From contig OY970187.1 of the NCBI GenBank assembly GCA_963708165.1, positions 1,240,001 to 1,304,000 of the forward strand: a DNA stretch of 64,000 nucleotides, written 5' to 3'. Made by a program: the position numbers and the translations under genes. The DNA is from Rubricoccus sp963708165 (GTDB lineage: Bacteria > Bacteroidota > Rhodothermia > Rhodothermales > Rubricoccaceae). The notes below the pieces were generated by a model. That model was not told the origin of the DNA. It did no database searches and saw only the letters and a list, made by a program, of their open reading frames with translations. Every line of letters starts with the position of its first letter. The stretch's first letter is position 1. Positions 8,269 to 15,823 of this stretch are shown here, piece by piece.

Positions 8269-8504
8269 GAGGCGAGAAGGGGTAGCGGTGAACAACGGGG
8301 AGCCAGAGGGTTCCCGCCAGAGGCACGCTCCGGGGTTTGCCTCTGGCGCCGAAGCGCACAAGACCGCCCCACCGGCTTACGGGCAGATGGGGCGGAATCG
8401 AATGGGACCGAGTCGACGTCCCTGGCGTGTCGTCTCGGTCCCGTCGACCGGTGTCCGAATCCCTGTGCGTGTCAGCCCCACACGCTCCAGGGGTAGACTG
8501 CCGG
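8269..8504. other. Non-coding leader region with two strong hairpins
   Basis: No convincing gene lies here. Two inverted repeats are visible: an 8-bp stem at 8364-8371/8388-8395, and a 9-bp stem at 8404-8412/8434-8442 extended by 3 bp after a mismatch. They may belong to a regulatory or RNA-gene region together with the long hairpin downstream. Confidence 0.45.
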
Positions 8505-8700
8505 TCGGTTGGGGCAGGGTTTCGGAGTGCTCGGGCGGAGCCGACCCAGCCAGGGGCGGGCAGATGCGGCCCCCGTGGGGAAGGTGCCGGGACGAATCCG
8601 CACGAGCGCGAAAGAACGTGCATCCGGGGGTGAGCCCTGGCCGTGACCTCCTCGTGGTGGAGAAAGGCGGACGACCTGAGCCATCAGATGCCCACCCCCT
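8505..8700 (+). ncRNA. Candidate structured RNA, 6S-like long irregular hairpin
   Basis: Four strictly nested complementary segments fold this stretch into one long irregular hairpin: 8512-8516/8689-8693, 8529-8535/8675-8681 (7 bp, one wobble), 8549-8555/8635-8641 (7 bp) and 8570-8575/8625-8630 (6 bp). The span of about 182 nt and a small 4-bp hairpin in the 3' side of the central bulge (8648-8662) recall bacterial 6S RNA. No conserved 6S primary motif was confirmed and the strand is a guess. It lies in about 670 bp without any protein-coding signal, between two minus-strand genes. It could instead be another structured RNA. Confidence 0.35.
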
Positions 8701-8936
8701 ATTCCAAGAGCCGTGCCACACTCGAAACATCGCACAGAGGCCTCTGGCGGCGACATAGGAGCCACGCGCGTCCGCTTGTGCGACAGACACCGACGCGCGT
8801 GTTCGATCCTGGGACGGACGCCTCGTGAAGGCTGCCCGGGTTCCGGGTTCCGGGTAAGCTGCCTCCGCGCGTGCCTCTGGCGGTGGAGAACGTGGGGAGG
8901 TCCGAAAGTTGACGCCTCACCTCTCGGCGCCAGAGA

Positions 8937-10337
8937 CTACGTCTCGATACCGTACTTCTTAAGCAGGCGGTAGACCGTCGAGCGCGTGATGCCGAGCGCC
9001 TGGGCAGTCTGGTCGATCTGTCCGTCGCAGACCTCCAGTGCGTGTTCGAGGGCGAGCCGCTTGAGGTCGTCGATGCTCACGATCTCGCTGCTAGCTGTGG
9101 CGGCGACTGCGTGATCGGCGGGTGTGCGGGCGCCACCCAGCAGCGAGCGGCCCAGGCGCAGATCGCTCGCGCCGATGCTCACGCCAGAGGCCACGAGTGC
9201 GGCGCGCTCGACGGCGCTTTTGAGCTCGCGCACGTTGCCGGGCCACGCGTGGCGCACGAGTGCTTTGCGCGCCGAGGCGGTAAAGCGCCGCGCCTCCAGA
9301 TCCGGGTGGCGAGCGACCACGGCGCTCAAAAAGCGCTCCGCCAGAAGCAGGATGTCGGCCCCGCGTTCGCGCAGCGGCGGAACCGGAATGGCGAACTGCA
9401 CCAAACGGTAGAACAGGTCCTCGCGAAACTCGCCAGAGGCCACCATCGCCTCCAGGTCGCGGTGCGTGGCGCTCACGATGCGCACGTCGACCTGGAACGC
9501 CTCGCGGCCACCCACGCGGCGCACGGTCTGGTCTTGCAGCACGCGGAGCAGTTTGGCCTGCAAGCGCCCGTCCAGCTCGCCGATCTCGTCCAGAAACAGC
9601 GTCCCGCCAGAGGCCTGCTCAAACACGCCCGCGTGCCGCGCGATGGCGCCGGTGAACGCGCCTTTCTCATGGCCGAAGAGCTCGCTTTCCATCAGCTCCG
9701 CCGGGATTGCGCCGCAGTTGAGGACCACGAACGGGCCTCTGGCGCGCGCCGAGCCGCTGTGGACCGCGCGCGCGACGAGCTCTTTGCCGCTGCCGCTCTC
9801 GCCCAATACTGCGATCGCGAGGTCGCCGCGGACGGCCTGGCTCACGAGCCGGAGCACTTTCGTCAGGGCGGGGCTTTCGCCGACGATCTCGGGGGCTGCC
9901 CCGCGGTCGCCCAGCCTCTGGCGGAGCGCGTCGATCTGCCCTACGAGTGCGAGGCGATCCGCTACGCCACGCGCGAGCACGGGCACGCGGGCGAGCGCGT
10001 CGTCGCCTTTGACGAGGTAGTCCTGCGCGCCGCTCTCGATAGCCTCTAGCGCGACCGGGATGGACGATTGCGCCGACACCATCACGACCGGTAGCGCCGG
10101 GTGGCTCTCGCGCACCCTGCCGAGCACCTCAAGGCCGCCCATGCCGGGCATGACTACGTCGAGGAAGAGCAGGTCGAAGTGGGCGCCGCTTTCTAGCGCG
10201 ACCAGAAACGCTGCACCTCCCTCGAACGGCACCGCCTCGCATGGGATACCGGCGCCGCGCTTGAGGCGAAGCGCGACGAGGCGCGAGAAGTCCGGGTCGT
10301 CGTCCACCAGGGCGACGCAAAGGGGCGGCGTGTCCAT
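8937..10337 (-). CDS. Sigma-54-dependent response regulator (NtrC family)
   Basis: A 466-residue three-domain activator. Residues 1-120 form a receiver with the phospho-acceptor Asp in LLFLDVVMPG (D60). An AAA+ domain spans about 150-385 with Walker A GESGSGKE, the sigma-54 contact loop GAFTGA and Walker B-type TLFLDEIGEL. A Fis-type HTH occupies the C-terminus (QTAQALGITRSTVYRLLKKYGI). It should activate sigma-54 promoters when phosphorylated, most likely by the adjacent histidine kinase about 70 bp upstream in the same operon. A full palindrome sits in that 70-bp gap. Confidence 0.93.
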   Translation of the reverse strand: MDTPPLCVALVDDDPDFSRLVALRLKRGAGIPCEAVPFEGGAAFLVALESGAHFDLLFLDVVMPGMGGLEVLGRVRESHPALPVVMVSAQSSIPVALEAIESGAQDYLVKGDDALARVPVLARGVADRLALVGQIDALRQRLGDRGAAPEIVGESPALTKVLRLVSQAVRGDLAIAVLGESGSGKELVARAVHSGSARARGPFVVLNCGAIPAELMESELFGHEKGAFTGAIARHAGVFEQASGGTLFLDEIGELDGRLQAKLLRVLQDQTVRRVGGREAFQVDVRIVSATHRDLEAMVASGEFREDLFYRLVQFAIPVPPLRERGADILLLAERFLSAVVARHPDLEARRFTASARKALVRHAWPGNVRELKSAVERAALVASGVSIGASDLRLGRSLLGGARTPADHAVAATASSEIVSIDDLKRLALEHALEVCDGQIDQTAQALGITRSTVYRLLKKYGIET

Positions 10338-10408
10338 GCGGGGAAGCTAGAGGGATCGCGGCACGCGCGACGAGCGGATATGGCCTCTGGCGCCAGAGGC
10401 GCGCCCAA

Positions 10409-11587
10409 TTACGCAGTGCCGCCGCCCGCACCCAGAGGCGCGCGGGCGGGGCGCAGACGCACCCAGAAGCGCGCGCCGCCGCCCTCGCGGGGCTCGTAGC
10501 CCACGCTGCCGCCCCAGCTTTCGGCGGCAAGGCGGCAGAAATACAGGCCCAGCCCGGCCTGCCCTCGCTTGGCGCCGCGCGGACGGAAGCGGCGAAAGAG
10601 GTCGGCGGTAGCCTCTGGCGGCACGCCGGGGCCGTCGTCCTCGACGGCGAGGAGAATGTCTGCGCCAGAGGCCAGAGCCGAGAGCGTGACTGTTCCGTTC
10701 TCGGGCGAGTGACGGATCGCGTTCTCCACCAGGTTCAGGACGACGCGCTCCAACCGGCCGGCATCTGCGACGGCGCGAAGGGGCGCCTCTGGCGCGTGGA
10801 CCTCTAGCGTTACGCCAGAGGCGCGGGCGTGCGGCGCGAGGCCGTGGGCGCCTTGGCGCAGCGCGTGGGCCACGTCAGCGGGGGCGGCGGTCGCGGGCTG
10901 CATGGCGTCGACTTCGTGGCGAAATGTGTCGAGCACGTCGCGGATCATGGTCTGCATCGCGTCGGCCTGGCGGCGCGCGATGGCGACGAGTTCGCGGTCG
11001 TCTTCGGAGAGGGTGCGGGCGTCGAGAAGGTTTAGGCCGCCGCGCACGCCCGCCAGAGGATTGGCGAGGTCGTGGACGATGCAGTGAAGCAGGACCTCGC
11101 GCGCTTCGGTGCGCTGGCGCGTGCGCTCTACGACCAGGCGCTCGTCGCGGGCGGTTTGGAGCAGGCGCTGCGTGGTGGCGTAGCTCATCGTCGGTGGGCC
11201 GAGCAGGAGAAACGCGCGGCCGTCGGCGCGGAGCGCGGTGGCCTCTAGCGTGCGCTCGGCGCCATCGTGCCCGGCTTCGGTAAACGGACCCGAGGCGCGC
11301 GGCGGCGCGCTCCCGTCTTGAGCCTCGCTGTCCCAGACCGCGGCGGCGTCGGGCAGGAAGTGCGCGAGGAAGTCTGACGTGAGCGCGAACGCGCCTCTGG
11401 CGCCAGAGGCCTCTGGCGCGAGAAAGCCCGCGAACCACGGCGGCGCGGCGCCACGGAGCGCGAAGCGGCCGGGCGCGACGCGTTCGAGCACGGCGGTGCC
11501 GAGCGCGGCGAACAGGCCGGGAGGCAGCGGCTCACCCACGAGCGAGGCGCGCGAGGGCGAGAAACGTGTCTTCGACGGCGTCGCCAT
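10409..11587 (-). CDS. Soluble sensor histidine kinase
   Basis: A 392-residue kinase without predicted membrane segments. It has an N-terminal sensor region of about 140 residues (possibly PAS-like), a short coiled segment, an H-box with HDLANPL (H172), an N-box NLVENAIRHSP, and G-boxes DDGPGVP and GLGLYFC. It presumably phosphorylates the sigma-54 regulator encoded next. The sensor region contains APEASGARG, produced by a complete in-frame palindrome plus a half-site. The ATG start overlaps the upstream GTPase gene by 56 bases; a GTG at 11539 would reduce this to 8 bases and is a credible alternative. Confidence 0.88.
   Translation of the reverse strand: MATPSKTRFSPSRASLVGEPLPPGLFAALGTAVLERVAPGRFALRGAAPPWFAGFLAPEASGARGAFALTSDFLAHFLPDAAAVWDSEAQDGSAPPRASGPFTEAGHDGAERTLEATALRADGRAFLLLGPPTMSYATTQRLLQTARDERLVVERTRQRTEAREVLLHCIVHDLANPLAGVRGGLNLLDARTLSEDDRELVAIARRQADAMQTMIRDVLDTFRHEVDAMQPATAAPADVAHALRQGAHGLAPHARASGVTLEVHAPEAPLRAVADAGRLERVVLNLVENAIRHSPENGTVTLSALASGADILLAVEDDGPGVPPEATADLFRRFRPRGAKRGQAGLGLYFCRLAAESWGGSVGYEPREGGGARFWVRLRPARAPLGAGGGTA
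11393..11420. repeat. Palindrome plus extra half-site inside histidine-kinase coding sequence
   Basis: A full 18-bp copy at 11393-11410 is followed directly by a further overlapping half-site, giving three half-sites in 28 bases. It is translated on the minus strand as APEASGARG. Confidence 0.88.
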
Positions 11588-12044
11588 CGCGGGCGCTCGT
11601 TTGGCGCACGTCCACGCCAGAGGCTGTGCCCGCGGCGAGGTGCTCGGGCTCGATGGCCCACTCCCCTTCCAGGTCGCGCTTGTTCAGCGCCAGAAGCGCA
11701 GGCGTGTCGCCAAAGGCCTCGCGCAGTTCGTCGCGGAGCGCGAGCACGCGCTCGAACGTGGCGGGCCGCGTACCGTCGGCGACGAGCAGAAACGCCGAGG
11801 CGCCGCGCAGGTAGGCGCTCTGCAACGGCGCAAACGCGTCGTCGCCGTTGATGTCCCACACGATGAGCCCAATCGGCTCGCCGTCGACGACGACGCGCTT
11901 GCGGCTGATGCGCACGCCGATGGTGGTCAGGTAGTCCTCGGAAAAGGTGCCGTCCACGTAGCGGCGCACCAGGCTCGTCTTGCCCACGGCGGGCGCGCCG
12001 ACGAGGCACACTTTGAGGCGGAGAGTCTCTTTGGGCTCGCTCAT
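11532..12044 (-). CDS. Ras-like small GTPase
   Basis: A 170-residue single-domain GTPase of the prokaryotic Ras superfamily. G1 is GAPAVGKTS (residues 16-24), G2 is in the TTIG region, G3 is WDINGDD (DxxG kept), G4 is NKRD and G5 is SARDG. The residue after G3 that is the catalytic Gln in Ras is Asp here, so intrinsic hydrolysis may be slow and GAP-dependent. The gene lies between the OmpA-domain membrane protein and the kinase, in the same orientation, which suggests a polarity- or envelope-linked switch. It resembles the MglA/Rup groups more than translational GTPases. Confidence 0.88.
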   Translation of the reverse strand: MSEPKETLRLKVCLVGAPAVGKTSLVRRYVDGTFSEDYLTTIGVRISRKRVVVDGEPIGLIVWDINGDDAFAPLQSAYLRGASAFLLVADGTRPATFERVLALRDELREAFGDTPALLALNKRDLEGEWAIEPEHLAAGTASGVDVRQTSARDGDAVEDTFLALARLARG

Positions 12045-12050
12045 AAGAAG

Positions 12051-12068
12051 GCCTCTGGCGCCAGAGGC
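12051..12068. repeat. Full palindrome between OmpA-domain gene and GTPase gene
   Basis: A perfect 18-bp copy in the 62-bp gap within the operon, followed by two further half-sites. This placement argues against a simple operon-terminating role for every copy. Confidence 0.85.
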
Positions 12069-12106
12069 TGTGCCGCCAGAGGTAGGGAATGTGCCGCCAG
12101 AGGCGA

Positions 12107-13906
12107 CTAGTCGAGAATGCGAAAGGTGACGCGGCGGCTGGGCGGGTGCGGGCCGAGGGCGAGCGCGTCCTGGGCGCCGCGGCTCGCCGTCGTGAGGTCG
12201 AGGTCCGGTGCCACATCTGCGAGCGCGGCGGCGACGGCGCGGGCGCGCTGCAGGCCGAGCGCAGCGTTGGCCTCGGGCGTACCTCGGTCGTCGGTGTGTC
12301 CGGAGATTTCCACGCTCAGCCTCTGGCGGCGCTCGCCCGCGGCGGCGCTCAGGCGCGCGATGCGCGTGCGGGCGTCGGCGAGCGCAGCCTGGGGCGGCGT
12401 CGCGCCGTTCTCGTCAAACTGAAGCGCGAACGACTCAACCTCGCGGCGGGCCACGGCGATGTCGTCGCGCAGGCCCGAGAGGTCGAGGCGGGTGACGCCG
12501 GGCACGAGGGGCAGAACCTCGCGCGCGCGGGCCACCCAGGACGTATCGGCGCTGGGGGCGCCGGAGGCTCGGATCGTGCCGTCGGGGCTGGCGCTCAACG
12601 CTACGCCTGCGGGCGTGCCGAAGGCGCGAGCGGCGCGGCGGGCGACGAGCGCGGTGTCGGCGGAGTAGGCCATCACCCATCTCGCGTCTACGTCGCTGGG
12701 CGCGAGTCCCGCCAGAGGCAGAAGCGCGGCGGGATCGGGCGCCAGAGGATCGCGCGCGCCGATGACGACCAGGCGGCCGCCTTCGTGATCGGTACGGAGC
12801 ACGTCCAGGCCGGGCGTGATGGCGAGGGCTTCGAGGTAGTCTGCCTCGCGCGAGCGCGTGTCCCACCAGCGGTACGCGCCCCAGGCCGCGAGGCCTGCGG
12901 CGAGCGCCAGAAGCAGGAGCAGTTTGGGCGAGAGGCCACCGCGCGGCGGCTCGGTGTACTCGGCGTCCAAGAGGTCTTCCAGGACCGAGCGCGCGGCGTC
13001 GAACGGGGCGGTCTCGCCGGTGAACGTGGTCAGCGCGTCGCCCAGGCGCGAGTGGACGGTTTCGCATGCCGCTTGGAGGCGCCCGCGGTAGGCCTCTGGC
13101 GGATGCCCGCGGATGACCGCCGCGACGATGGCGCGCGGGCCGGGCTCGATCCACACGCTCAGGTCGCCGACCTCGATCGAATCCAGCGCGTCGCCTTCGT
13201 CGACCTTGAACGAGTCGCCGACGAACTGCCGCACGGCGGTCAGCATCGCGCTCACCAGATCGGCGTCCTCGCCCGCACCGGGCACGCCAGAGGCGACGAC
13301 GTGCGTGAGCAGCAGGCCGGTTTCGCGGTGCACGAGCAGCACCTCTTCCACGCGGTACTGCAGCGTGTGGCGCAGCACGACCTCGCCAAACGAGAGCCCG
13401 CTCCGCCGCGCTTCCATGCGCCACCGGAGGCCCTGCCACGAAAGCCCGTAGTTGACCGACTGGTTGACGGATTCGAGCGACTGCGCCATCGCGTGCCGGA
13501 TCGACCGCCGGATCGCGGGGCCGATGACCGGAAAGATGGCGTCCACGATGGGCTGCGGGTTGCGCTCCACGCTGGCCTTGAGGCCGCGCTCGATGGGCCC
13601 GGCGAGCGCGTCGCCTAGGTCGTGGTCTTGGGCCTCGCGGCGGAGCACCGCCTCGGGCAGCACGCGCGCCACGTCGCGCGAGTCGACCGGCGGCGGCGGC
13701 AGGTCGTTGCGGACAACGCGGTCGAGCGCGTCGTCGCGGTCGTTTCCGAGCAGCAGGCGCCGGAGCAGCATCTCCTCCTCGGAGGCCTCTGGCGGGGCCG
13801 GAGCGCGGGGCCCAGCCTCTGGCGGCGAGCCGTCACCCGCCGCGCCCGGCTCCCCAACAGGGACCGGGGCGAATCGAGGCGGGTCGAGAGGCAAATCGGA
13901 GGACAT
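12107..13906 (-). CDS. Membrane protein with C-terminal OmpA peptidoglycan-binding domain
   Basis: A 599-residue protein with no signal peptide. A Pro-rich N-terminus precedes a globular region of about 300 residues. One membrane segment lies around residues 329-347 (LLLLLALAAGLAAW). The C-terminal OmpA-like domain covers about 490-599, with SGHTDDRGTPEANAALGLQR, the peptidoglycan-anchoring signature. The N-terminal region, presumably cytoplasmic, contains VEEVLLVHRETGLLLTHV and later VGDLSVWIEPGPRAIVAAVI. These look like a longin/roadblock-type fold, the class that regulates MglA-like GTPases; this is an inference from pattern. The adjacent Ras-like GTPase supports it. Confidence 0.8.
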   Translation of the reverse strand: MSSDLPLDPPRFAPVPVGEPGAAGDGSPPEAGPRAPAPPEASEEEMLLRRLLLGNDRDDALDRVVRNDLPPPPVDSRDVARVLPEAVLRREAQDHDLGDALAGPIERGLKASVERNPQPIVDAIFPVIGPAIRRSIRHAMAQSLESVNQSVNYGLSWQGLRWRMEARRSGLSFGEVVLRHTLQYRVEEVLLVHRETGLLLTHVVASGVPGAGEDADLVSAMLTAVRQFVGDSFKVDEGDALDSIEVGDLSVWIEPGPRAIVAAVIRGHPPEAYRGRLQAACETVHSRLGDALTTFTGETAPFDAARSVLEDLLDAEYTEPPRGGLSPKLLLLLALAAGLAAWGAYRWWDTRSREADYLEALAITPGLDVLRTDHEGGRLVVIGARDPLAPDPAALLPLAGLAPSDVDARWVMAYSADTALVARRAARAFGTPAGVALSASPDGTIRASGAPSADTSWVARAREVLPLVPGVTRLDLSGLRDDIAVARREVESFALQFDENGATPPQAALADARTRIARLSAAAGERRQRLSVEISGHTDDRGTPEANAALGLQRARAVAAALADVAPDLDLTTASRGAQDALALGPHPPSRRVTFRILD

Positions 13907-13970
13907 CGGTCGGACGCCAGAGGCTCAGTCTCGACGCAGGCGGAGCGCCTGGAGACTCGCCGCCAGAGGC

Positions 13971-14534
13971 TCAGGCGCCGTCTTCGAGACGGGCGGCGGC
14001 ATCGGAGAAGATGGCGGCGAGCGCGTTGCGGTCGGCCTTGCGCGATTGGAGCAGCCCGGCGTGGTGGCTCATCGTGCGGCGGATCTCGTCGGTGGCGGTA
14101 CGGAGCGCGTTCTGGGCCGTCGCGGCCTCGTCTACGATCTGCTGGCGCAGCGCCTGCGTCCCGAGGTCGCGCTCTTCCTTTTGCTCGCGGATCATGCGCG
14201 AGAGCGTAGCGCGGCCGCCAGAGGCGTCGGCGGTGGCGCGGTCGAGCGCGTCGATGCGCTCGCGGCGCTCCTGCGCGATGGTGGCGCTCAGAGCGGCGAG
14301 TTCGCGCGCGACGTGGGCTTCGAGCGCGTCCAATCGCGAGGCGGTCTCGGCGCGGAGCGTGGCGCCCTGTTCGTCCATGCGGGCTTCGAGGCGCGCAAAC
14401 CTCTGCGCCACGCCGCTCATCTCGCGCCCGAACAGGAGCTCGCGGATTTTCTCCAGGTTGCCTTCGGATGCGCCCTCGGGGGGCAACTCGGGGACGGCGG
14501 TGTAGGGCAGGCTGTGGGTCGGGGCGTCGCTCAT
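13971..14534 (-). CDS. Coiled-coil protein, first gene of the GTPase/OmpA operon
   Basis: A 187-residue protein that is almost entirely helical, with heptad-like repeats (RFARLEARMDEQGATL, the region DALEAHVARELAALSATI, then further Arg/Glu-rich helices). It has no signal peptide or membrane segment. The N-terminal NLEKIRELLFG motif followed by a long coiled coil is reminiscent of conserved proteins near GTPase/OmpA genes in other phyla, from memory only. It is about 65 bp upstream of the OmpA-domain gene and probably cotranscribed. The stop TGA is followed directly by GCCTCTGGCG. Confidence 0.7.
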   Translation of the reverse strand: MSDAPTHSLPYTAVPELPPEGASEGNLEKIRELLFGREMSGVAQRFARLEARMDEQGATLRAETASRLDALEAHVARELAALSATIAQERRERIDALDRATADASGGRATLSRMIREQKEERDLGTQALRQQIVDEAATAQNALRTATDEIRRTMSHHAGLLQSRKADRNALAAIFSDAAARLEDGA

Positions 14535-14651
14535 AGGGCCAGGGAGTGGGGCGGGCCCCACGTTACGGGACGCGCTCTCGCCGCGCAACGCGGCCTCTGG
14601 CGATGCTTGCGCGGTGCGGCTCTGCATGCCTGCGGCTCTGCATGCCTGCGG

Positions 14652-15203
14652 CTATTCGACCGCGAGCCGCGGGTACGGGTTCGTCGCGCCAGAGGCCGTG
14701 TAGATGCCGTAGTGGAGGTGCGGCGGCGTCCCGGCCGCGTTGCCGCTCGTGCCGACGGTCCCCAGCGTGTCGCCCGGTGCGACGCGGTCGCCAGAGGCAA
14801 GTCCGGGCTGCGGCGCTTCGAGGTGGGCGTAGTAGTGCGCCTCGCGGCCGGGCCCCTGCACCCACACCACGTTGCCGCCCAGGTTGTTGGTGCCGACCTT
14901 CGCCACGATGCCCTCGGTCGCGCTCACGACCGGCGTGCCTCTGGCGGCGAAGATGTCGATGCCTTCGTGGGAGCGTCCGCCGGAGCGCGCCCCGCCCCAG
15001 GTGTCTGTCAGAGCCGCTGGCGCGACTCCCGCGACCGGCACGGGCGTGGTCGCCAGAGGCTCCATCGCGGCCAGGCGCGCGGCGTAGAGCGGCGCGCGAA
15101 GGCCTGCGCCCACCTGCGGCACGAGCGCGGCGGCGATCAACACGAGAACCGCGGCGAAAAACACGAACGTGAGGCAGCCGCTGGCGCGGCGACGGGTCGG
15201 CAT
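14652..15203 (-). CDS. M23 family metallopeptidase, membrane-anchored
   Basis: A 183-residue LytM-type endopeptidase. One N-terminal membrane segment (CLTFVFFAAVLVLIAAALV) follows a basic MPTRRRASG. The catalytic zinc ligands are SHEGID (HxxxD) and HLHYG. It is presumably active on peptidoglycan in the periplasm, like the lipoprotein paralogue at 6256-6975. The start is placed at the ATG before the basic stretch; the longer open frame adds only 12 unconvincing residues. It lies upstream of the GTPase operon, about 117 bp away, and may share its promoter. Confidence 0.87.
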   Translation of the reverse strand: MPTRRRASGCLTFVFFAAVLVLIAAALVPQVGAGLRAPLYAARLAAMEPLATTPVPVAGVAPAALTDTWGGARSGGRSHEGIDIFAARGTPVVSATEGIVAKVGTNNLGGNVVWVQGPGREAHYYAHLEAPQPGLASGDRVAPGDTLGTVGTSGNAAGTPPHLHYGIYTASGATNPYPRLAVE

Positions 15204-15275
15204 AGCGGTACAGGTGGGGTGCGTCCCTACGCGCGCCACCCGCGCCGGTGTTGCGCACGATCTCGTGGTGCGCGG

Positions 15276-15293
15276 GCCTCTGGCGCCAGAGGC
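15276..15293. repeat. Full palindrome abutting the DinB stop codon
   Basis: On the minus strand the DinB stop TGA is followed immediately by the perfect 18-bp palindrome, as seen also after otsB and the 5'-nucleotidase gene. Confidence 0.85.
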
Positions 15294-15809
15294 TCAGGCG
15301 CTACCCTGCCGGTCGTCCTTGGACGGGCCGTAGATGCCGGGCACGGGCACGCCGCGCAGGCGCAGGTAGACGCTCATCTGGCCGCGGTGGTGCGCGATGT
15401 GGCTAAACGTGAAGCGCCGCAAGACTTTGTGCGTGGGGTCGGTCGAGATGTGGTGCTCGCCGCTGCGGAGCGTCCACGGCTTGTCTAGATCGGCGTCGGT
15501 TTGCCGCGCGAGCGTGTCGCGGAAGGCGGCCACGTTGCGGTCGAACGTCGCCAAGAGTGCCTCGGTGCTTTCGGGCGGATCGCTGGGCGGCATCGGCTCG
15601 CCGATGTCGAACTCGTCTTGGGTGAGCGTCATCGTGCCCCACCAGAACAGGTTGGCGATGTGGCCCGCGAGTTGTCCTAGCGTCCAGCTTTTCTCGTGCG
15701 GACGCCACCCAAAGTGAGCCTCTGGCGAAGCGGCCAGAAGCCGACGCGTGGCGTCGAGTTCGAGGTCGAGGTCGGAAAAAGCGAGGTCGCGAAAGGAGGT
15801 GTCGGCCAT
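15294..15809 (-). CDS. DinB family protein
   Basis: A 171-residue four-helix DinB/YfiT-type protein, a superfamily of metal-dependent small-molecule (thiol) transferases and related proteins. Potential metal ligands are histidines in HIANLFWWG and in FSHIAHHRGQMSVYL, the classic C-terminal HHRGQ motif. The start MADTSFRD is chosen because the upstream extension is low-complexity. The substrate is unknown; the family commonly acts in bacillithiol/mycothiol-type chemistry or stress. Its stop is followed immediately by a palindrome. Confidence 0.85.
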   Translation of the reverse strand: MADTSFRDLAFSDLDLELDATRRLLAASPEAHFGWRPHEKSWTLGQLAGHIANLFWWGTMTLTQDEFDIGEPMPPSDPPESTEALLATFDRNVAAFRDTLARQTDADLDKPWTLRSGEHHISTDPTHKVLRRFTFSHIAHHRGQMSVYLRLRGVPVPGIYGPSKDDRQGSA

Positions 15810-15823
15810 GAAGCGCCAGAGGC

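Noticed and set aside
8388..8480. A tRNA or tmRNA end on the minus strand (GGGGC...GCCCC ends, TTCGATT-like loop)
   Set aside because: The T-stem does not pair, and no anticodon arm or tag reading frame could be drawn.
8377..8790. A 137-codon frame on the minus strand in the 8.3-8.9 kb region
   Set aside because: Composition is like a shadow frame, it lacks a domain and a credible start, and it overlaps the structured RNA candidate.
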